From Tranquillimonas rosea (lineage in GTDB: Bacteria; Pseudomonadota; Alphaproteobacteria; Rhodobacterales; Rhodobacteraceae): a stretch of DNA of 64,000 bases. The notes under the pieces are model-generated. The model was not told the DNA's origin. It saw only the letters and a program-made list of their open reading frames with translations, and ran no database searches. Location of the stretch: assembly GCF_900111315.1 (NCBI RefSeq), contig NZ_FOGU01000002.1:1-64000 (forward strand), read 5' to 3'. Of this stretch, positions 42,680-52,074 are shown one piece after another. Every line of letters starts with the position of its first letter. Position 1 is the first letter of the stretch. The translations under genes and the position numbers were made by a program.

Positions 42680-42709
42680 CGCGCGGTCCCTCGGGCCGCG
42701 CGTTTTTTT
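42680..42709 (+). terminator. Rho-independent terminator
   Basis: 7-bp stem CGCGCGG/CCGCGCG plus inner pairs, followed by seven T. It ends the Ser-rich protein transcript. Confidence 0.88.
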
Positions 42710-42881
42710 GCGCGCTTCCGATCGCGTGCCGGCAATAATCTGCCCATCGCTCCGAGATTGAATCGGCGCCGGTCACAGTGTCCAGAAATTGCCTCGTTTG
42801 CCGTGAAGGCTGCCCTCGTATCGCCGTTCTCGGCGGACAATCCGGGCCAAAACGACACATGCGGCGGAGGTAGCGCAGGCA

Positions 42882-43748
42882 ATGACATCGACGGGTCTGT
42901 CCAGATTGGCGCACGCGGCGCCGCGGCTTCTGCAACTCGGGGCGGTCGTGGCGCTCGCAGGGGCGGTCGCGGTCGGCTACGTGACCGCGCAGAAGACGGC
43001 GTCGAACCGCCTCGCTCTCCATGCCGAGGCGCCCGCGGGCGTGGCGATCCAGGATTTCGACCCCGCGCGCCACGAGGGCCCTGCAGGCGAGGCGACGCTG
43101 CTGGCGCAGATCGATCCCGACGCCGCGATCGCCGTCCGCTACCGCGAGGGCCTGACCCGGATGCGGGCCGTGGTCTATCCCCTTTTGTCCTCGCGCGCCA
43201 CCGGCGGCGCGGAGCCGGTCGTGCTGGGGCTGGTCTACTACCCCGACCGCGCCCGCACGGTCGAGCCGATGGCCGCCGACACGCTGCTGCCCGAGCCGAT
43301 CGGCGAGGGCGCCGTCGGGCCGGTCGTGCGACTGTCGGGATTTCCCGGTGCGCCCGACGCGCTGCAAGCGCGGGCGACCGAGGCCTTCGCCGCCGCCGGG
43401 TTCGCGCTGGCGCCGTCCCAGGTCGCGCTGACGCCGTTCCCCGAGGGCCGCGCCGCCGCGCTGGAGGCGCCCGTGCCCTCGCACATGAGGACCGCGCTGT
43501 TCCTGCTGGCGCTGGTGCTGATGGTGTCGAGCGTGGTGCTGCGCCACAGCCGCGCGCGGCGGACCGAGGTGCGGCGGATCAACGAGATGGTGCGCCACCA
43601 GCCGCCGCGTCGTCACCGCTCGCCGCGCACCGCCCGCGCACAGAACCGCTTCGCCCCGCTCGCCGAGCAGGAGGAACTGCTTCCCGAGCCACCCGCCGCG
43701 CCAGTGACGCGGCTGGGACGGCTGCGCGGGGTGCACCGGACCTCGTGA
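42882..43748 (+). CDS. membrane protein of unknown function, two TM segments
   Basis: A 288-residue protein. An N-terminal helix (LLQLGAVVALAGAVAVGYVTA) and a C-terminal helix (TALFLLALVLMVSSVVL, about 202-220) flank a roughly 160-residue periplasmic domain. The tail is very basic (RRHRSPRTARAQ) and ends about 30 residues later. GGAGG is 11 bases upstream of ATG 42882. It abuts the mipZ stop on the opposite strand, directly adjacent with no gap. I do not recognise the family. Confidence 0.65.
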   Translation: MTSTGLSRLAHAAPRLLQLGAVVALAGAVAVGYVTAQKTASNRLALHAEAPAGVAIQDFDPARHEGPAGEATLLAQIDPDAAIAVRYREGLTRMRAVVYPLLSSRATGGAEPVVLGLVYYPDRARTVEPMAADTLLPEPIGEGAVGPVVRLSGFPGAPDALQARATEAFAAAGFALAPSQVALTPFPEGRAAALEAPVPSHMRTALFLLALVLMVSSVVLRHSRARRTEVRRINEMVRHQPPRRHRSPRTARAQNRFAPLAEQEELLPEPPAAPVTRLGRLRGVHRTS

Positions 43749-44558
43749 TCAGAAGTCGACGGTCACCCCCGGCAGCCGCAGCTCCTTGATCAGGTCGCGC
43801 AGTTCCTGACGGGCGGCGATGTTGCTGAGGTTCAGGTTGCCGACGCCGATATCCTTGAGGTCCAGCAGGGTCAGGCCGCGGGGAAACAGTTCGCGGAAGA
43901 TGACGCGCTCGGAAAAACCGGGCGCGACGCGAAAGCCGATGCGCTTGCTGAGGTTTTCCAGCGCGTCGCCCATCTTCTTCTTGTTGTGCATCTGCTGCGC
44001 GCCCAGGCGGTTGCGCACGACGATCCAGTCGATCGGTTTCAGCCCCGCCTGCGCCCGCAGCTGCCGGGCGTTCCAGACCATCTCGGCATAGACCGAGGGG
44101 CCGAGGATCTTGTTCGTCTCCGGGTCGATATGGGCCAGCAGGTCGAAATCGACGAAGCTGTCGTTCAGCGGCGAGATCAGCGTGTCGGCCAAGCTGTGCG
44201 CGACCTGGCTGAGCCGGGTGTGAGAGCCGGGGCAGTCGATCAGGATGAAATCGGCGCCCTCCTCCATTCCCGACACTGCGGCGGAGAGGCGGCGATCGTG
44301 CACGTTCTCGCCGGGCTCGAGATGCGACTGGTCGATCTCGGGGAGGTCGCGATACTCGGGGCAGGGCAGGCTGAGGCCGTGGCGTTCGGTATAGACGCGG
44401 CGGTTCTCGATGTAGCGGCCGAAGCTCTTCTGGCGCAGGTCGAGGTCGAGCGCGCCGACCCGGTATCCGAGCCGCACGAGGGCGGTGGCCACATGCATCG
44501 AGGTGGTCGACTTGCCGGACCCGCCCTTTTCGTTGCCCACGACGATGATATGCGCCAC
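43749..44558 (-). CDS. mipZ: MipZ-type division plane positioning ATPase
   Basis: ParA-family ATPase that binds ParB at origins and forms a polar gradient inhibiting FtsZ. The 269-residue protein has the deviant Walker A NEKGGSGKST at 9-18 and the family segments ALDLDLRQKSFGRY, LIDCPGSHTRLS, and VVRNRLGAQQMHNKKKM. ATG 44558. Two parS-like palindromes lie 153-199 bases upstream, which is notable because MipZ works with ParB. Confidence 0.9.
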   Translation of the reverse strand: MAHIIVVGNEKGGSGKSTTSMHVATALVRLGYRVGALDLDLRQKSFGRYIENRRVYTERHGLSLPCPEYRDLPEIDQSHLEPGENVHDRRLSAAVSGMEEGADFILIDCPGSHTRLSQVAHSLADTLISPLNDSFVDFDLLAHIDPETNKILGPSVYAEMVWNARQLRAQAGLKPIDWIVVRNRLGAQQMHNKKKMGDALENLSKRIGFRVAPGFSERVIFRELFPRGLTLLDLKDIGVGNLNLSNIAARQELRDLIKELRLPGVTVDF

Positions 44559-44710
44559 GTCCTGTCCTCTTTCCCCTGATGGCCGCGCCTTCGCGTCTCG
44601 CGGGCCACTTTATGTGGGGCGACTCGCCAGTGAAAGGCGCGGGCGGCATGAGGCGGGGAAATGGTGCGAAAATCCCGCGCTTCCCGGCGCTTGGCGGGCG
44701 CGGCAGGTGC

Positions 44711-44726
44711 GTTTCGCGCGCGAAAC
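44711..44726. promoter_or_regulatory. parS-like palindrome A
   Basis: Perfect 16-bp palindrome GTTTCGCGCGCGAAAC. Resembles the parS core but with two extra central bases. It sits 16 bases from a second copy without the extra bases. Confidence 0.45.
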
Positions 44727-44742
44727 ATGCGGCGCTTCTAAT

Positions 44743-44756
44743 GTTTCGCGCGAAAC
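44743..44756. promoter_or_regulatory. parS-like palindrome B
   Basis: Perfect 14-bp palindrome GTTTCGCGCGAAAC. It equals the canonical parS core GTTTCACGTGAAAC except for two central positions. It lies upstream of mipZ, whose product partners ParB. Confidence 0.55.
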
Positions 44757-44759
44757 GAG

Positions 44760-44786
44760 AAAACGCCGCCCCGACGGGACGGCGTT
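44760..44786 (-). terminator. terminator of the rpmE end of the ribosomal operon
   Basis: On the minus strand, an 11-bp stem (AACGCCG with one G-U, then CCC) and a short loop are followed by TTTTC. It is 26 bases after the rpmE stop. Confidence 0.75.
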
Positions 44787-44811
44787 CTCCGAAATCGAAT
44801 GGCCGGATGGC

Positions 44812-45033
44812 TCAGAAGCCGAAGCCTTCGTACTTGTTCTTGAACCGCGAGACGCGGCCGCCGGTGTCCATCAGGCGCTGCGAGCCGCCGGTCCAGGCCG
44901 GGTGCGCGCTGGGATCGATGTCCAGAGTGATCGTGTCGCCCTCGGAGCCGAAGGTCGACTTCATCTGCACGATCTCGCCGTTGGTCAGCTTGACGTCGAC
45001 GAGGTGGTAATCGGGATGCGTGTCGCGCTTCAT
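44812..45033 (-). CDS. rpmE: 50S ribosomal protein L31
   Basis: A 73-residue ribosomal protein, [20 protein letters not shown] to YEGFGF. It lacks the Cys pair of zinc-binding L31 forms. Its start overlaps the rplS stop, and a terminator follows, so it closes the operon. Confidence 0.95.
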   Translation of the reverse strand: MKRDTHPDYHLVDVKLTNGEIVQMKSTFGSEGDTITLDIDPSAHPAWTGGSQRLMDTGGRVSRFKNKYEGFGF

Positions 45034-45434
45034 TTCTTCACTCCCTGCGCGGCTTTCTTGCCGTCGCTCTTGGGCTTGTAGTGGACGTCCTCGGCGATCC
45101 GGGCCGACTTGCCCCGGCGCGCGCGCAGGTAATACAGCTTAGACCGGCGGACCCGGCCGCGGCGGATCACGGTGATCGCCTCGATGTTGGTTGAATGCAG
45201 CGGGAAGACACGCTCCACGCCTTCGCCGAACGAGATCTTGCGGACGGTGAAGGTGCCGGCGATGCCATGGCCGTTCTTGCGGCTGATGCAGACGCCTTCG
45301 AAGTTCTGCACCCGGCTGCGAGTGCCTTCGGTCACCTTGTAACCGACCCGCACGGTGTCACCCGCCTTGAAGTCGGGAATGTCCTTGCCGAGCTCTTCGA
45401 TCTGCTCGGCTTCCAGTTGTGCGATCAGATCCAT
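45030..45434 (-). CDS. rplS: 50S ribosomal protein L19
   Basis: 134-residue L19 at the 30S-50S interface. Typical stretches: [52 protein letters not shown] and [14 protein letters not shown]. It has a Lys-rich C terminus. Lies 51 bases after trmD. Confidence 0.96.
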   Translation of the reverse strand: MDLIAQLEAEQIEELGKDIPDFKAGDTVRVGYKVTEGTRSRVQNFEGVCISRKNGHGIAGTFTVRKISFGEGVERVFPLHSTNIEAITVIRRGRVRRSKLYYLRARRGKSARIAEDVHYKPKSDGKKAAQGVKK

Positions 45435-45485
45435 CTGTCGCGCTCCTCTACTGGCGCGGGTGGTTCCCCGCGACGTGTGGCGCCC

Positions 45486-46316
45486 TCAGAGCTCTCGGTC
45501 TCCGTCCGGGTCCCTACCGTGTTTCTCACAGTAAGCCCGCCAGAGATCAGGGCGGCGTTCCTTTGTCAGCCTTTCGGCCATGTCCCGGCGCCAGTCGGCG
45601 ATGTTCGCGTGGTGCCCCGACAGGAGAATGTCGGGTATCGCGCGGCCCTCCCAGACGGCGGGTTTTGTGTACTGGGGGTGCTCAAGCAAAAAATCCGAGA
45701 AGGAGTCCTCCTCGGCCGATGCCTGATTCCCAAGTACGCGCGGTATAAGGCGCACGGTGGCGTCGATCAAGGCCTGCGCGGCGATCTCGCCACCGGTCAG
45801 GACGAAATCGCCCAGGCTCACCTCTTCGATGCCGTGATGCTCTATCACGCGCTCGTCGACGCCCTCGAACCGGCCGCAGAGCAGCGTCATCCCCTCGGCC
45901 TCGGCAAAGCGCTCGGCCATGCGCTGATCGAACGGGCGGCCCCGCGGCGAGAGATACACGACCGGCCAGCGCCGGTGGTCCTGCGGCGTGCCGCGCGCCG
46001 CCATCCGCAGCGCGCGATGCACCACGTCGGGCCGCATCACCATGCCAGCGCCGCCGCCCGCGGGCGTGTCGTCGACATTGCGGTGCTTGCCCTCGCCGAA
46101 GATGCGCAGGTCGATGGGCGTCAGCCGCCACAGCCCCTCCTGCAGGGCCTTGCCGGTCAGCGACGCGCCGAGGACGCCGGGAAAGGCGTCTGGAAACAGG
46201 GTGACGACCTTGGCCTCCCATGCGTCCTTCAGGTCCGGACGTTCGGAGATCAGGTCGCGCGGCTCGGCGCTGGGGCGGATGGTGAGTCGGCCGTGGGATC
46301 GGGTGGGCGCTGTCAT
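45486..46316 (-). CDS. trmD: tRNA (guanine-37-N1)-methyltransferase TrmD
   Basis: SAM-dependent SPOUT enzyme that methylates G37 of tRNAs to prevent frameshifting. 276 residues, with an N-terminal extension of about 35 residues before the usual [11 protein letters not shown] start. Knot-region motifs: [26 protein letters not shown] and [14 protein letters not shown]. An internal initiation nearer VVTLF is possible. Part of the rpsP-rimM-trmD-rplS operon. Confidence 0.93.
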   Translation of the reverse strand: MTAPTRSHGRLTIRPSAEPRDLISERPDLKDAWEAKVVTLFPDAFPGVLGASLTGKALQEGLWRLTPIDLRIFGEGKHRNVDDTPAGGGAGMVMRPDVVHRALRMAARGTPQDHRRWPVVYLSPRGRPFDQRMAERFAEAEGMTLLCGRFEGVDERVIEHHGIEEVSLGDFVLTGGEIAAQALIDATVRLIPRVLGNQASAEEDSFSDFLLEHPQYTKPAVWEGRAIPDILLSGHHANIADWRRDMAERLTKERRPDLWRAYCEKHGRDPDGDREL

Positions 46317-46327
46317 GGCCCGGTCTC

Positions 46328-46354
46328 CTACCGCGCGCAGGACGCGCGCGGTAG
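46328..46354 (-). terminator. hairpin between DUF1328 gene and trmD
   Basis: 11-bp perfect stem CTACCGCGCGC/GCGCGCGGTAG with a 5-base loop, 15 bases after the DUF1328 stop. No T-tract, so it may attenuate rather than stop transcription into trmD. Confidence 0.45.
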
Positions 46355-46368
46355 GGGGATCGTGCGGG

Positions 46369-46530
46369 TCAGGCGAGTGAAATGATGCCCAGCAGCACCA
46401 GCAGGAACAGGATCAGCACGATCGCGATCAGGATCTTCGCGCCGCTCAGCGCGAGGCCCGAGATGCGGCCGAAGCCCAGGAGGCCGGCGATCGCGGCGAC
46501 GACGAGGAGGATGAGGATGATTTCAAGCAT
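46369..46530 (-). CDS. DUF1328 family small membrane protein
   Basis: A 53-residue protein with two hydrophobic helices separated by [14 protein letters not shown], a pattern typical of DUF1328 (YtjA-like). It starts [22 protein letters not shown] lies 6 bases before ATG 46530. It is inserted between rimM and trmD in an otherwise conserved ribosomal operon. Function is unknown; some members are stress-induced. Confidence 0.8.
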   Translation of the reverse strand: MLEIILILLVVAAIAGLLGFGRISGLALSGAKILIAIVLILFLLVLLGIISLA

Positions 46531-46600
46531 TGCGGTCCTTTCGCGTGCGACGTTCTGTCATTGGTCGCCGCGGTAACTCGGCCGCGCGGTGCTTCGTTCC

Positions 46601-47119
46601 TCACTCGTCGTCGAACAGCCCCTCGGGCGGGTCGGCGACGAGCCGCCCGGCGGCCAGGTCGACCGTCGGCACCGCCTCGAGCGTGAAGGGCAGAAGGACG
46701 GTGGCGCGGCGGCCGGGGGCGTGCACCTCGAGAAGGTCGGTCGCGCCGTGGTTCATCACCGCACGGACATGGCCCAGCGACTGCCCGCCGGTATCCATCA
46801 CCTCCAGCCCGATCAGGTCGGCGTGGTAGAACTCGTCGTCGGGCAGGGAGGGCAGGCGGTCGCGCGGGGCGTAGAGCTGCACCCCTTTCAGCGCGTCCGC
46901 CTGTTCCTTGGTGTCGATCCCGGACAGTCGCGCGGTCAGCCCGTTGGCGGCGTTGCCGGTCAGCGTGACGTCGAAACTGCGCCCGCCGTCCTGGGTGGTC
47001 AGCGGGGCATAGTCCGCGATCGCCTCGGCCTCGGCGCAGAAGCTCTTGAGCCGCACCTCGCCCCGCACGCCGAAGGCGCCGGCGATCGCGCCGACCACGA
47101 CCCTGTCGTCGCCGCTCAT
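46601..47119 (-). CDS. rimM: 16S rRNA processing protein RimM
   Basis: Ribosome maturation factor acting on the 30S head, 172 residues. N-terminal RimM domain with [22 protein letters not shown]-terminal PRC-barrel with [36 protein letters not shown]. Its start overlaps the stop of the EVE gene by 4 bases. Confidence 0.94.
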   Translation of the reverse strand: MSGDDRVVVGAIAGAFGVRGEVRLKSFCAEAEAIADYAPLTTQDGGRSFDVTLTGNAANGLTARLSGIDTKEQADALKGVQLYAPRDRLPSLPDDEFYHADLIGLEVMDTGGQSLGHVRAVMNHGATDLLEVHAPGRRATVLLPFTLEAVPTVDLAAGRLVADPPEGLFDDE

Positions 47120-47535
47120 GCCGCACCTCCCAGCATCGCGCCGGCGATCCGGGCGTAATCCTCGGGCGGGATCGAGAACCGGCCGCCGCGGAAGGTCAGG
47201 CCCCAGTTCCGCTTGTTGGGAACGAAGGACAGGCTGTCGAGCATGGGCTTCACCGGCACCTCGCGCACGTCGTCGAACCGCGCATCGCGCACCCAGCCGG
47301 TCAGGCCGGGGCGGAACTCGGTCTCGTAGGGGGCGGCGCCGGTCACGGTGGCATGGGCCACGAAGGCCTGCACCGGGACGCCGTCCCTGTCGGATTTCGG
47401 TGCGTAGTAGATCACCGTGTCATCCACGTCGAGGCCACGCACCAGCGACTCGCGGCCGTGGCTGAAGGCGACCTGTCCGGCCTCGCGGGCCATCCGGGCC
47501 TGCGCGCGGTGCACGACGCCGATCCAGTGCGCCAT
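47116..47535 (-). CDS. EVE-domain protein (PUA-like)
   Basis: A 139-residue single EVE domain: starts [26 protein letters not shown], has [14 protein letters not shown] and the C-terminal [35 protein letters not shown] domains often read modified bases or nucleotides, and some occur in tRNA or restriction contexts. Here it sits between rpsP and rimM, overlapping rimM by 4 bases, so a link to RNA or translation is possible. Target is unknown. Confidence 0.8.
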   Translation of the reverse strand: MAHWIGVVHRAQARMAREAGQVAFSHGRESLVRGLDVDDTVIYYAPKSDRDGVPVQAFVAHATVTGAAPYETEFRPGLTGWVRDARFDDVREVPVKPMLDSLSFVPNKRNWGLTFRGGRFSIPPEDYARIAGAMLGGAA

Positions 47536-47563
47536 CGCTCCTCTCCCGCCGGTCCGACGCGAA

Positions 47564-47587
47564 ACGGCCCGCCAGAGGGCGGGCCGT
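47564..47587 (-). terminator. hairpin after rpsP
   Basis: 10-bp perfect stem ACGGCCCGCC/GGCGGGCCGT with an AGAG loop (plus-strand reading), followed on the minus strand by TTCG. It is 8 bases past the rpsP stop. Probable partial terminator separating rpsP from the downstream EVE/rimM genes. Confidence 0.55.
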
Positions 47588-47595
47588 CGGGCCGA

Positions 47596-47961
47596 TCACT
47601 CGGCGCTTTCGCTCTCGGCGGCAGCTGCCTGCTTCTCGGCGCGGGCGGCGGCGCGTTCCTGCGCGGCTTTGCCCGGCGTGCCCTTGTTCGGGTTGTCGCG
47701 CTTCTTGGTGGAAAGCACGCCGCGGGCCTCGAGCATGCGGCTCACCCGGTCGGTCGGGACGGCGCCGTGGTCGAGCCAGGCCTGCACGCGCTCGAGGTTG
47801 ATGCGCACGCGCTCTTCGTGGTCCTTCGGCAGCAGCGGGTTGTAGGTGCCCAGCTTCTCCAGGAAACGGCCGTCGCGCGGCTTGCGGCTGTCGGCGACGA
47901 CGATGGAGTAGTGGGGGCGCTTCTTGCTGCCGCCGCGGGAAAGGCGAATCTTGGTGGCCAT
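47596..47961 (-). CDS. rpsP: 30S ribosomal protein S16
   Basis: 121-residue S16: [24 protein letters not shown] at the N terminus, LGTYNPLLP, and an extended Ala/Glu/Lys-rich C-terminal tail typical of alphaproteobacteria. ATG 47961 lies 14 bases after the chorismate mutase gene. Confidence 0.96.
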   Translation of the reverse strand: MATKIRLSRGGSKKRPHYSIVVADSRKPRDGRFLEKLGTYNPLLPKDHEERVRINLERVQAWLDHGAVPTDRVSRMLEARGVLSTKKRDNPNKGTPGKAAQERAAARAEKQAAAAESESAE

Positions 47962-47975
47962 GTCGGTGTTCCTTC

Positions 47976-48281
47976 CTAGGGGTCTGTCTTGCTGTGTGCT
48001 TCGTGGTGGCGAATGACTTCCGCGATCACGAAAGCCAGAAACTTCTTGGCGAAGGCTGGGTCGAGATCGGCCCGCTCCGCCAGGTCTTCGAGCCGGGCGA
48101 TCTGCTGCGTCTCGCGCTCGGGATCGCTCGGGGGGAGGTCGTGCGCCGCCTTGAGGCGTCCGACCGCCTGGGTGTGCTTGAACCGCTCGCCCAGGGTGTA
48201 GATCAGGATCGCGTCCAGCCGGTCGATGCTTTCGCGGTGGTCCCGCAGAAGCTCGGCGGCGCGAGAGGTGTGATCGGTCAT
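47976..48281 (-). CDS. chorismate mutase, AroQ class
   Basis: A 101-residue all-helical enzyme converting chorismate to prephenate for Phe/Tyr synthesis. The active-site pattern is seen in [42 protein letters not shown]. The start overlaps the GNAT gene stop. Common in this position between ffh and rpsP in Rhodobacterales. Confidence 0.85.
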   Translation of the reverse strand: MTDHTSRAAELLRDHRESIDRLDAILIYTLGERFKHTQAVGRLKAAHDLPPSDPERETQQIARLEDLAERADLDPAFAKKFLAFVIAEVIRHHEAHSKTDP

Positions 48282-48796
48282 GCGGCCTCCGGTGCGTGGC
48301 GGTAGACGTGGATCGGGCCACTGCCCGGAGGCGGGGTCGCCCCGGTGTCGCGCGTCGCGCCCAGCCGCTCGGCCAGGCGGATCGAGCGCACGTTCTCGGG
48401 GTCGATATAGCTGACGGCGGTGGTCCAGCCGAGGTCGCGGAACGCGTGGTCGCGGGCGGCCAGCGCGGCCTCGTGGGCGAGCCCGGTGCCCTCGGCCTCT
48501 GGCGCCCAGACCGACCAGGCGATCTCGGGCTCGGGCCAGGTCATCGGCTGCCAGGGGCCGGCCATGCCGAGCGCCCGGTCGTCATCGCGCTGCGTGAACA
48601 CGAACGCGCCGAAGCCCCGCAGCATCCACATCCCCGCCAGGTTTCCCAGCGTGCGCGAGCACTGCGTCGCGTCCGACAGAGGGCCGCCGACATGGCGCGC
48701 GCGCTCGGACATCAGAAACGTCGACAGCACGTCGAAATCGCCCGTATGGGGCGCGCGCAGCCGCAGGCGCCGGGTATGCAGCACCGGCGGCGTCAT
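48278..48796 (-). CDS. GNAT-family N-acetyltransferase
   Basis: A 172-residue protein of the RimJ/RimL-like GNAT class. [17 protein letters not shown] at the N terminus, the acceptor/CoA-binding core near [27 protein letters not shown], and [19 protein letters not shown] at the C terminus. Its start overlaps the ffh stop. Substrate is unknown; a ribosomal protein target is only suggested by the operon. Confidence 0.82.
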   Translation of the reverse strand: MTPPVLHTRRLRLRAPHTGDFDVLSTFLMSERARHVGGPLSDATQCSRTLGNLAGMWMLRGFGAFVFTQRDDDRALGMAGPWQPMTWPEPEIAWSVWAPEAEGTGLAHEAALAARDHAFRDLGWTTAVSYIDPENVRSIRLAERLGATRDTGATPPPGSGPIHVYRHAPEAA

Positions 48797-50313
48797 TTCT
48801 TCTTGCCGAATCCCGACAGGCCGGGGGGCAGGCCCTGTCCGCCGGCACCGGGGCCCATGCCCGGAAAGCCGCCGGGCGGCATGCCGCCGCCACCGCCACC
48901 ACCGGCGCCGCCGCCCATCTGGCCGGCGGCCTGCTGCATCTCGGCCTCGGAGGGCATACCGCCCTTGCCGAACATCTGGCGCATGGCCTGCTTCATCATG
49001 CCGCCTTTGCCCATCTTGCCCATCTTCTTCATCATGTCACCCATCTGGCGATGCATCTTGAGAAGCTTGTTGAGCTCGGACACTTCCAGGCCGGCGCCCT
49101 TGGCGATGCGCTTCTTGCGCGAGGCCTGGAGGAGCTGCGGATTGGCGCGCTCCTTCTTGGTCATCGACTGGATCAGCGCGATCTGGCGGCGCAGCATCGA
49201 ATCGTCGAAGCCCGACTGCTCGACCTGCTTGGCCATCTTCCCCATGCCGGGCATCATGCCCATCATGCTTTCCATGCCGCCCATCTTGAGCATCTGCTCG
49301 AGCTGCATGCGCAGGTCGTTCATGGTGAAGTGACCCTTGGCCATGCGCTTCATCATGCGCTCGGCCTGTTCGGCCTCGAGCGTCTGCTGCGCCTTCTCGA
49401 CCAGGCTGACGATGTCGCCCATCCCGAGGATGCGGCCGGCGATCCGCTCGGGGTGGAATTCCTCGATGGCGTCCATCTTCTCGCCGAGGCCGACGAACTT
49501 GATGGGCTTGCCGGTGACAGCACGCATCGACAGCGCGGCGCCGCCGCGGCCGTCGCCGTCCATCCGGGTGAGGACGACGCCGGAGACGCCGATGCGGCCG
49601 TCGAATTCTTCGGCCACGTTGACCGCGTCCTGGCCGGTCAGGCCGTCGACCACCAGCAGAGTCTCGCGAGGGGTGACCACGTCGCGCACGGCGGCGGCCT
49701 GTTCGATCAGCTCCTGGTCGATGTGCAGGCGGCCGGCGGTGTCGAGCATGTAGACGTCGTAGCCGCCCAGGCTGGCCTGGGTCTTGGCGCGCTTGGCGAT
49801 CGTCACCGGATCCTCGCCCTGCACGATGGGCAGGGTGTCGACCCCGATCTGCTGGCCCAGCACCTGCAGCTGCTCCATCGCCGCGGGGCGGTTGGTGTCG
49901 AGCGAGGCCATCAGCACGCGCTTGTTCTGCGTGTCCTTCAGCCGCTTGGCGAGCTTCGCGGTGGTCGTCGTCTTGCCCGAGCCCTGGAGGCCCACCATCA
50001 GGATCGGCGCCGGAGCGCTGTCGATCTTGAGCGCGCCGGGCTCGCCCTCGCCGGTCAGGGTTGCGACCAGCTCGTCATGGACGATCTTGACGACCTGCTG
50101 GCCGGGCGTGACCGACTTCGTCACCGCCTGACCGGTGGCCTTTTCCTGCACGCGCTTGATGAAGCTGCGGGCCACCGGAAGCGAGACGTCGGCCTCGAGC
50201 AGGGCGGTGCGCACTTCGCGCAGCGCGGTCTTGACGTCATCTTCGCTCAGCGCGCCCTGCTTGGTCAGGCGGTCGAAGACGCCGGAGAGGCGTTCGGACA
50301 GATTTTCGAACAT
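48793..50313 (-). CDS. ffh: signal recognition particle protein Ffh
   Basis: SRP GTPase that binds nascent membrane proteins with 4.5S RNA. 506 residues: N domain, G domain with GLQGSGKTTT near 107 and DTAGR near 190, then the Met-rich M domain (MKRMAKGHFTMNDLRMQLEQMLKMGGM). An unusually long Gly/Met/Pro-rich tail ends in [12 protein letters not shown] 50313 has AAGGAG upstream. It heads the operon that runs down to rpmE. Confidence 0.95.
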   Translation of the reverse strand: MFENLSERLSGVFDRLTKQGALSEDDVKTALREVRTALLEADVSLPVARSFIKRVQEKATGQAVTKSVTPGQQVVKIVHDELVATLTGEGEPGALKIDSAPAPILMVGLQGSGKTTTTAKLAKRLKDTQNKRVLMASLDTNRPAAMEQLQVLGQQIGVDTLPIVQGEDPVTIAKRAKTQASLGGYDVYMLDTAGRLHIDQELIEQAAAVRDVVTPRETLLVVDGLTGQDAVNVAEEFDGRIGVSGVVLTRMDGDGRGGAALSMRAVTGKPIKFVGLGEKMDAIEEFHPERIAGRILGMGDIVSLVEKAQQTLEAEQAERMMKRMAKGHFTMNDLRMQLEQMLKMGGMESMMGMMPGMGKMAKQVEQSGFDDSMLRRQIALIQSMTKKERANPQLLQASRKKRIAKGAGLEVSELNKLLKMHRQMGDMMKKMGKMGKGGMMKQAMRQMFGKGGMPSEAEMQQAAGQMGGGAGGGGGGGMPPGGFPGMGPGAGGQGLPPGLSGFGKKK

Positions 50314-50730
50314 GTCTCGGCTCCTTCCACCGTTTCGTTCGGGCCCCCGCGGAGGCGTGTGGGACCGCTCCGAAGGCCGGAGCGGATGCCAGTCCACCCC
50401 GATCTAGGGAGCGGCGGGCGCGCGATAAACGCCTCCGGGGGGAGGCAATGCAAAAATGCCCCCGCGGGCGAATCCTCGCTGGCGGGGGGCGATCCCGGCC
50501 TATGGACCGGGACCGGAAGGTGTGGAACCATCCGGAATTGCGCGCGCTTGTGGCCCAAGCGGCCGTGCGAGTCAAGCCGCGCGCCCTCGCGTCGGGGGCT
50601 GAATACGTGGGATTCCGGCAACGCTGCGGCGGTGTCGTGCTGATCTCGCGGACTTCGTGAAAGAGGGGTCTGGTAAAACGTGCAGAATCTACTAGCCTCC
50701 GACACTGGCAATTCCTGAAGGAAGGCAGAC
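50314..50730. other. 417-bp divergent intergenic region
   Basis: Between ffh (minus) and a small exported protein gene (plus). A 70-codon frame at 50448-50660 lacks a ribosome site and family features, so I do not call it. I see no 4.5S RNA signature. Confidence 0.5.
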
Positions 50731-50979
<249 letters not shown>

Positions 50980-51011
50980 TCCGTTCAGGATTGCCGGTCT
51001 CGTGACCGAAT

Positions 51012-51046
51012 GACGGGCGCCCCCAACGGGGCGCCCGTCTTGTTTT
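51012..51046 (+). terminator. Rho-independent terminator
   Basis: 12-bp perfect stem GACGGGCGCCCC/GGGGCGCCCGTC with a CAAC loop, followed by TTGTTTT. Confidence 0.9.
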
Positions 51047-51116
51047 GGGGCCTGTTATTGTTGGCCCCGTCGCGCCGTCTTGCCGAAATGGGCGGTTTCG
51101 CGCATAGGTGGGCGTG

Positions 51117-52010
51117 ATGGACAACTGGGACGAAATCCGCACCGCCTTCCAGGTGGCCAAGCGCGGCACGGTGAGCGGCGCGGCCGAGGTGCTGGGCGTC
51201 CACCACGCGACGGTCATCCGGCATATCGACGCGCTCGAGGGGCGGCTGGGGGTCAAGCTGTTCCAGCGGCATGCGCGCGGCTACACCCCGACCGAGGCGG
51301 GCTCGGACCTGTTGCAGGTCGCGCAGGCGACGGACGACCAGTTCACGCAGCTTGCAGGGCGAATCAAGGGACGCGGCCATACCGTCACGGGCGAGCTGGT
51401 GATTACCACGCTGCCCTCGATGTCCTACAAGCTGACGCCGGTGCTGGCGCAGTTCCAAGCCGACCATCCCGGCCTGATCGTCCGCTTCCTGGCCGATGCG
51501 CGCGTGTTCCGGCTGGAATACGGCGAGGCGCATGTCGCCATCCGTGCCGGTGCCGCCCCGGACGAGCCCGACAACGTCGTGCAACCGCTGCTGACCGAGC
51601 AGTTCGGTCTTTTCGCCTCGCGCGGGTATCTCGAGCGCAAGGGGTATCCGCAGAGCGACGCCGACCTGGCCAACCACGATTTCGTGGCGAACGACGACAT
51701 CGCCACGACCCGCGCCCCGTTCTTCCGCTGGCTCTATGACACGATCGGGCCCGACAACGTGATCTTCCGCGCCACGGACGACCGCGTGATGCGCGAGGCC
51801 GTGCAGGCGGGGGTGGGGCTGGGCTTCATCTCGATGCTGCAGCGCGACGCGGTGCCGGATCTCGTGCAGGTGATGCCGTCGCGCCCGGAATGGCAGGCGC
51901 GGCTGTGGATCGTCACCCACGTGGACCTCCACCGCACCACCAAGGTGCAGGCCTTTCTCGCCGCGCTGAAGGAGGCGTCGAAGGAGTGGCGGTCCGACGC
52001 CACCTCGTAG
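51117..52010 (+). CDS. LysR-family transcriptional regulator
   Basis: A 297-residue regulator. The helix-turn-helix is GTVSGAAEVLGVHHATVIRHIDALE, about residues 15-40. The effector domain contains QPLLTEQFGLFASRGYLER and GVGLGFISMLQRD. It starts at ATG 51117 behind AGG (a GTG at 51108 is an alternative). It lies between two small exported-protein genes. Targets are unknown. Confidence 0.84.
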   Translation: MDNWDEIRTAFQVAKRGTVSGAAEVLGVHHATVIRHIDALEGRLGVKLFQRHARGYTPTEAGSDLLQVAQATDDQFTQLAGRIKGRGHTVTGELVITTLPSMSYKLTPVLAQFQADHPGLIVRFLADARVFRLEYGEAHVAIRAGAAPDEPDNVVQPLLTEQFGLFASRGYLERKGYPQSDADLANHDFVANDDIATTRAPFFRWLYDTIGPDNVIFRATDDRVMREAVQAGVGLGFISMLQRDAVPDLVQVMPSRPEWQARLWIVTHVDLHRTTKVQAFLAALKEASKEWRSDATS

Positions 52011-52074
52011 CGGCGTTGCCCGGCGCGCCCGTCCTGATACAAACGACGCAAGCACGAGAGTTGAGCGAGGGACA

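Noticed and set aside
49051-50643. 530-codon plus-strand frame opposite ffh
   Set aside because: Antisense to ffh, His/Leu/Gly-rich pattern typical of a high-GC shadow.
50448-50660. 70-codon frame in the ffh upstream gap
   Set aside because: No ribosome site, no domain features; left as intergenic.
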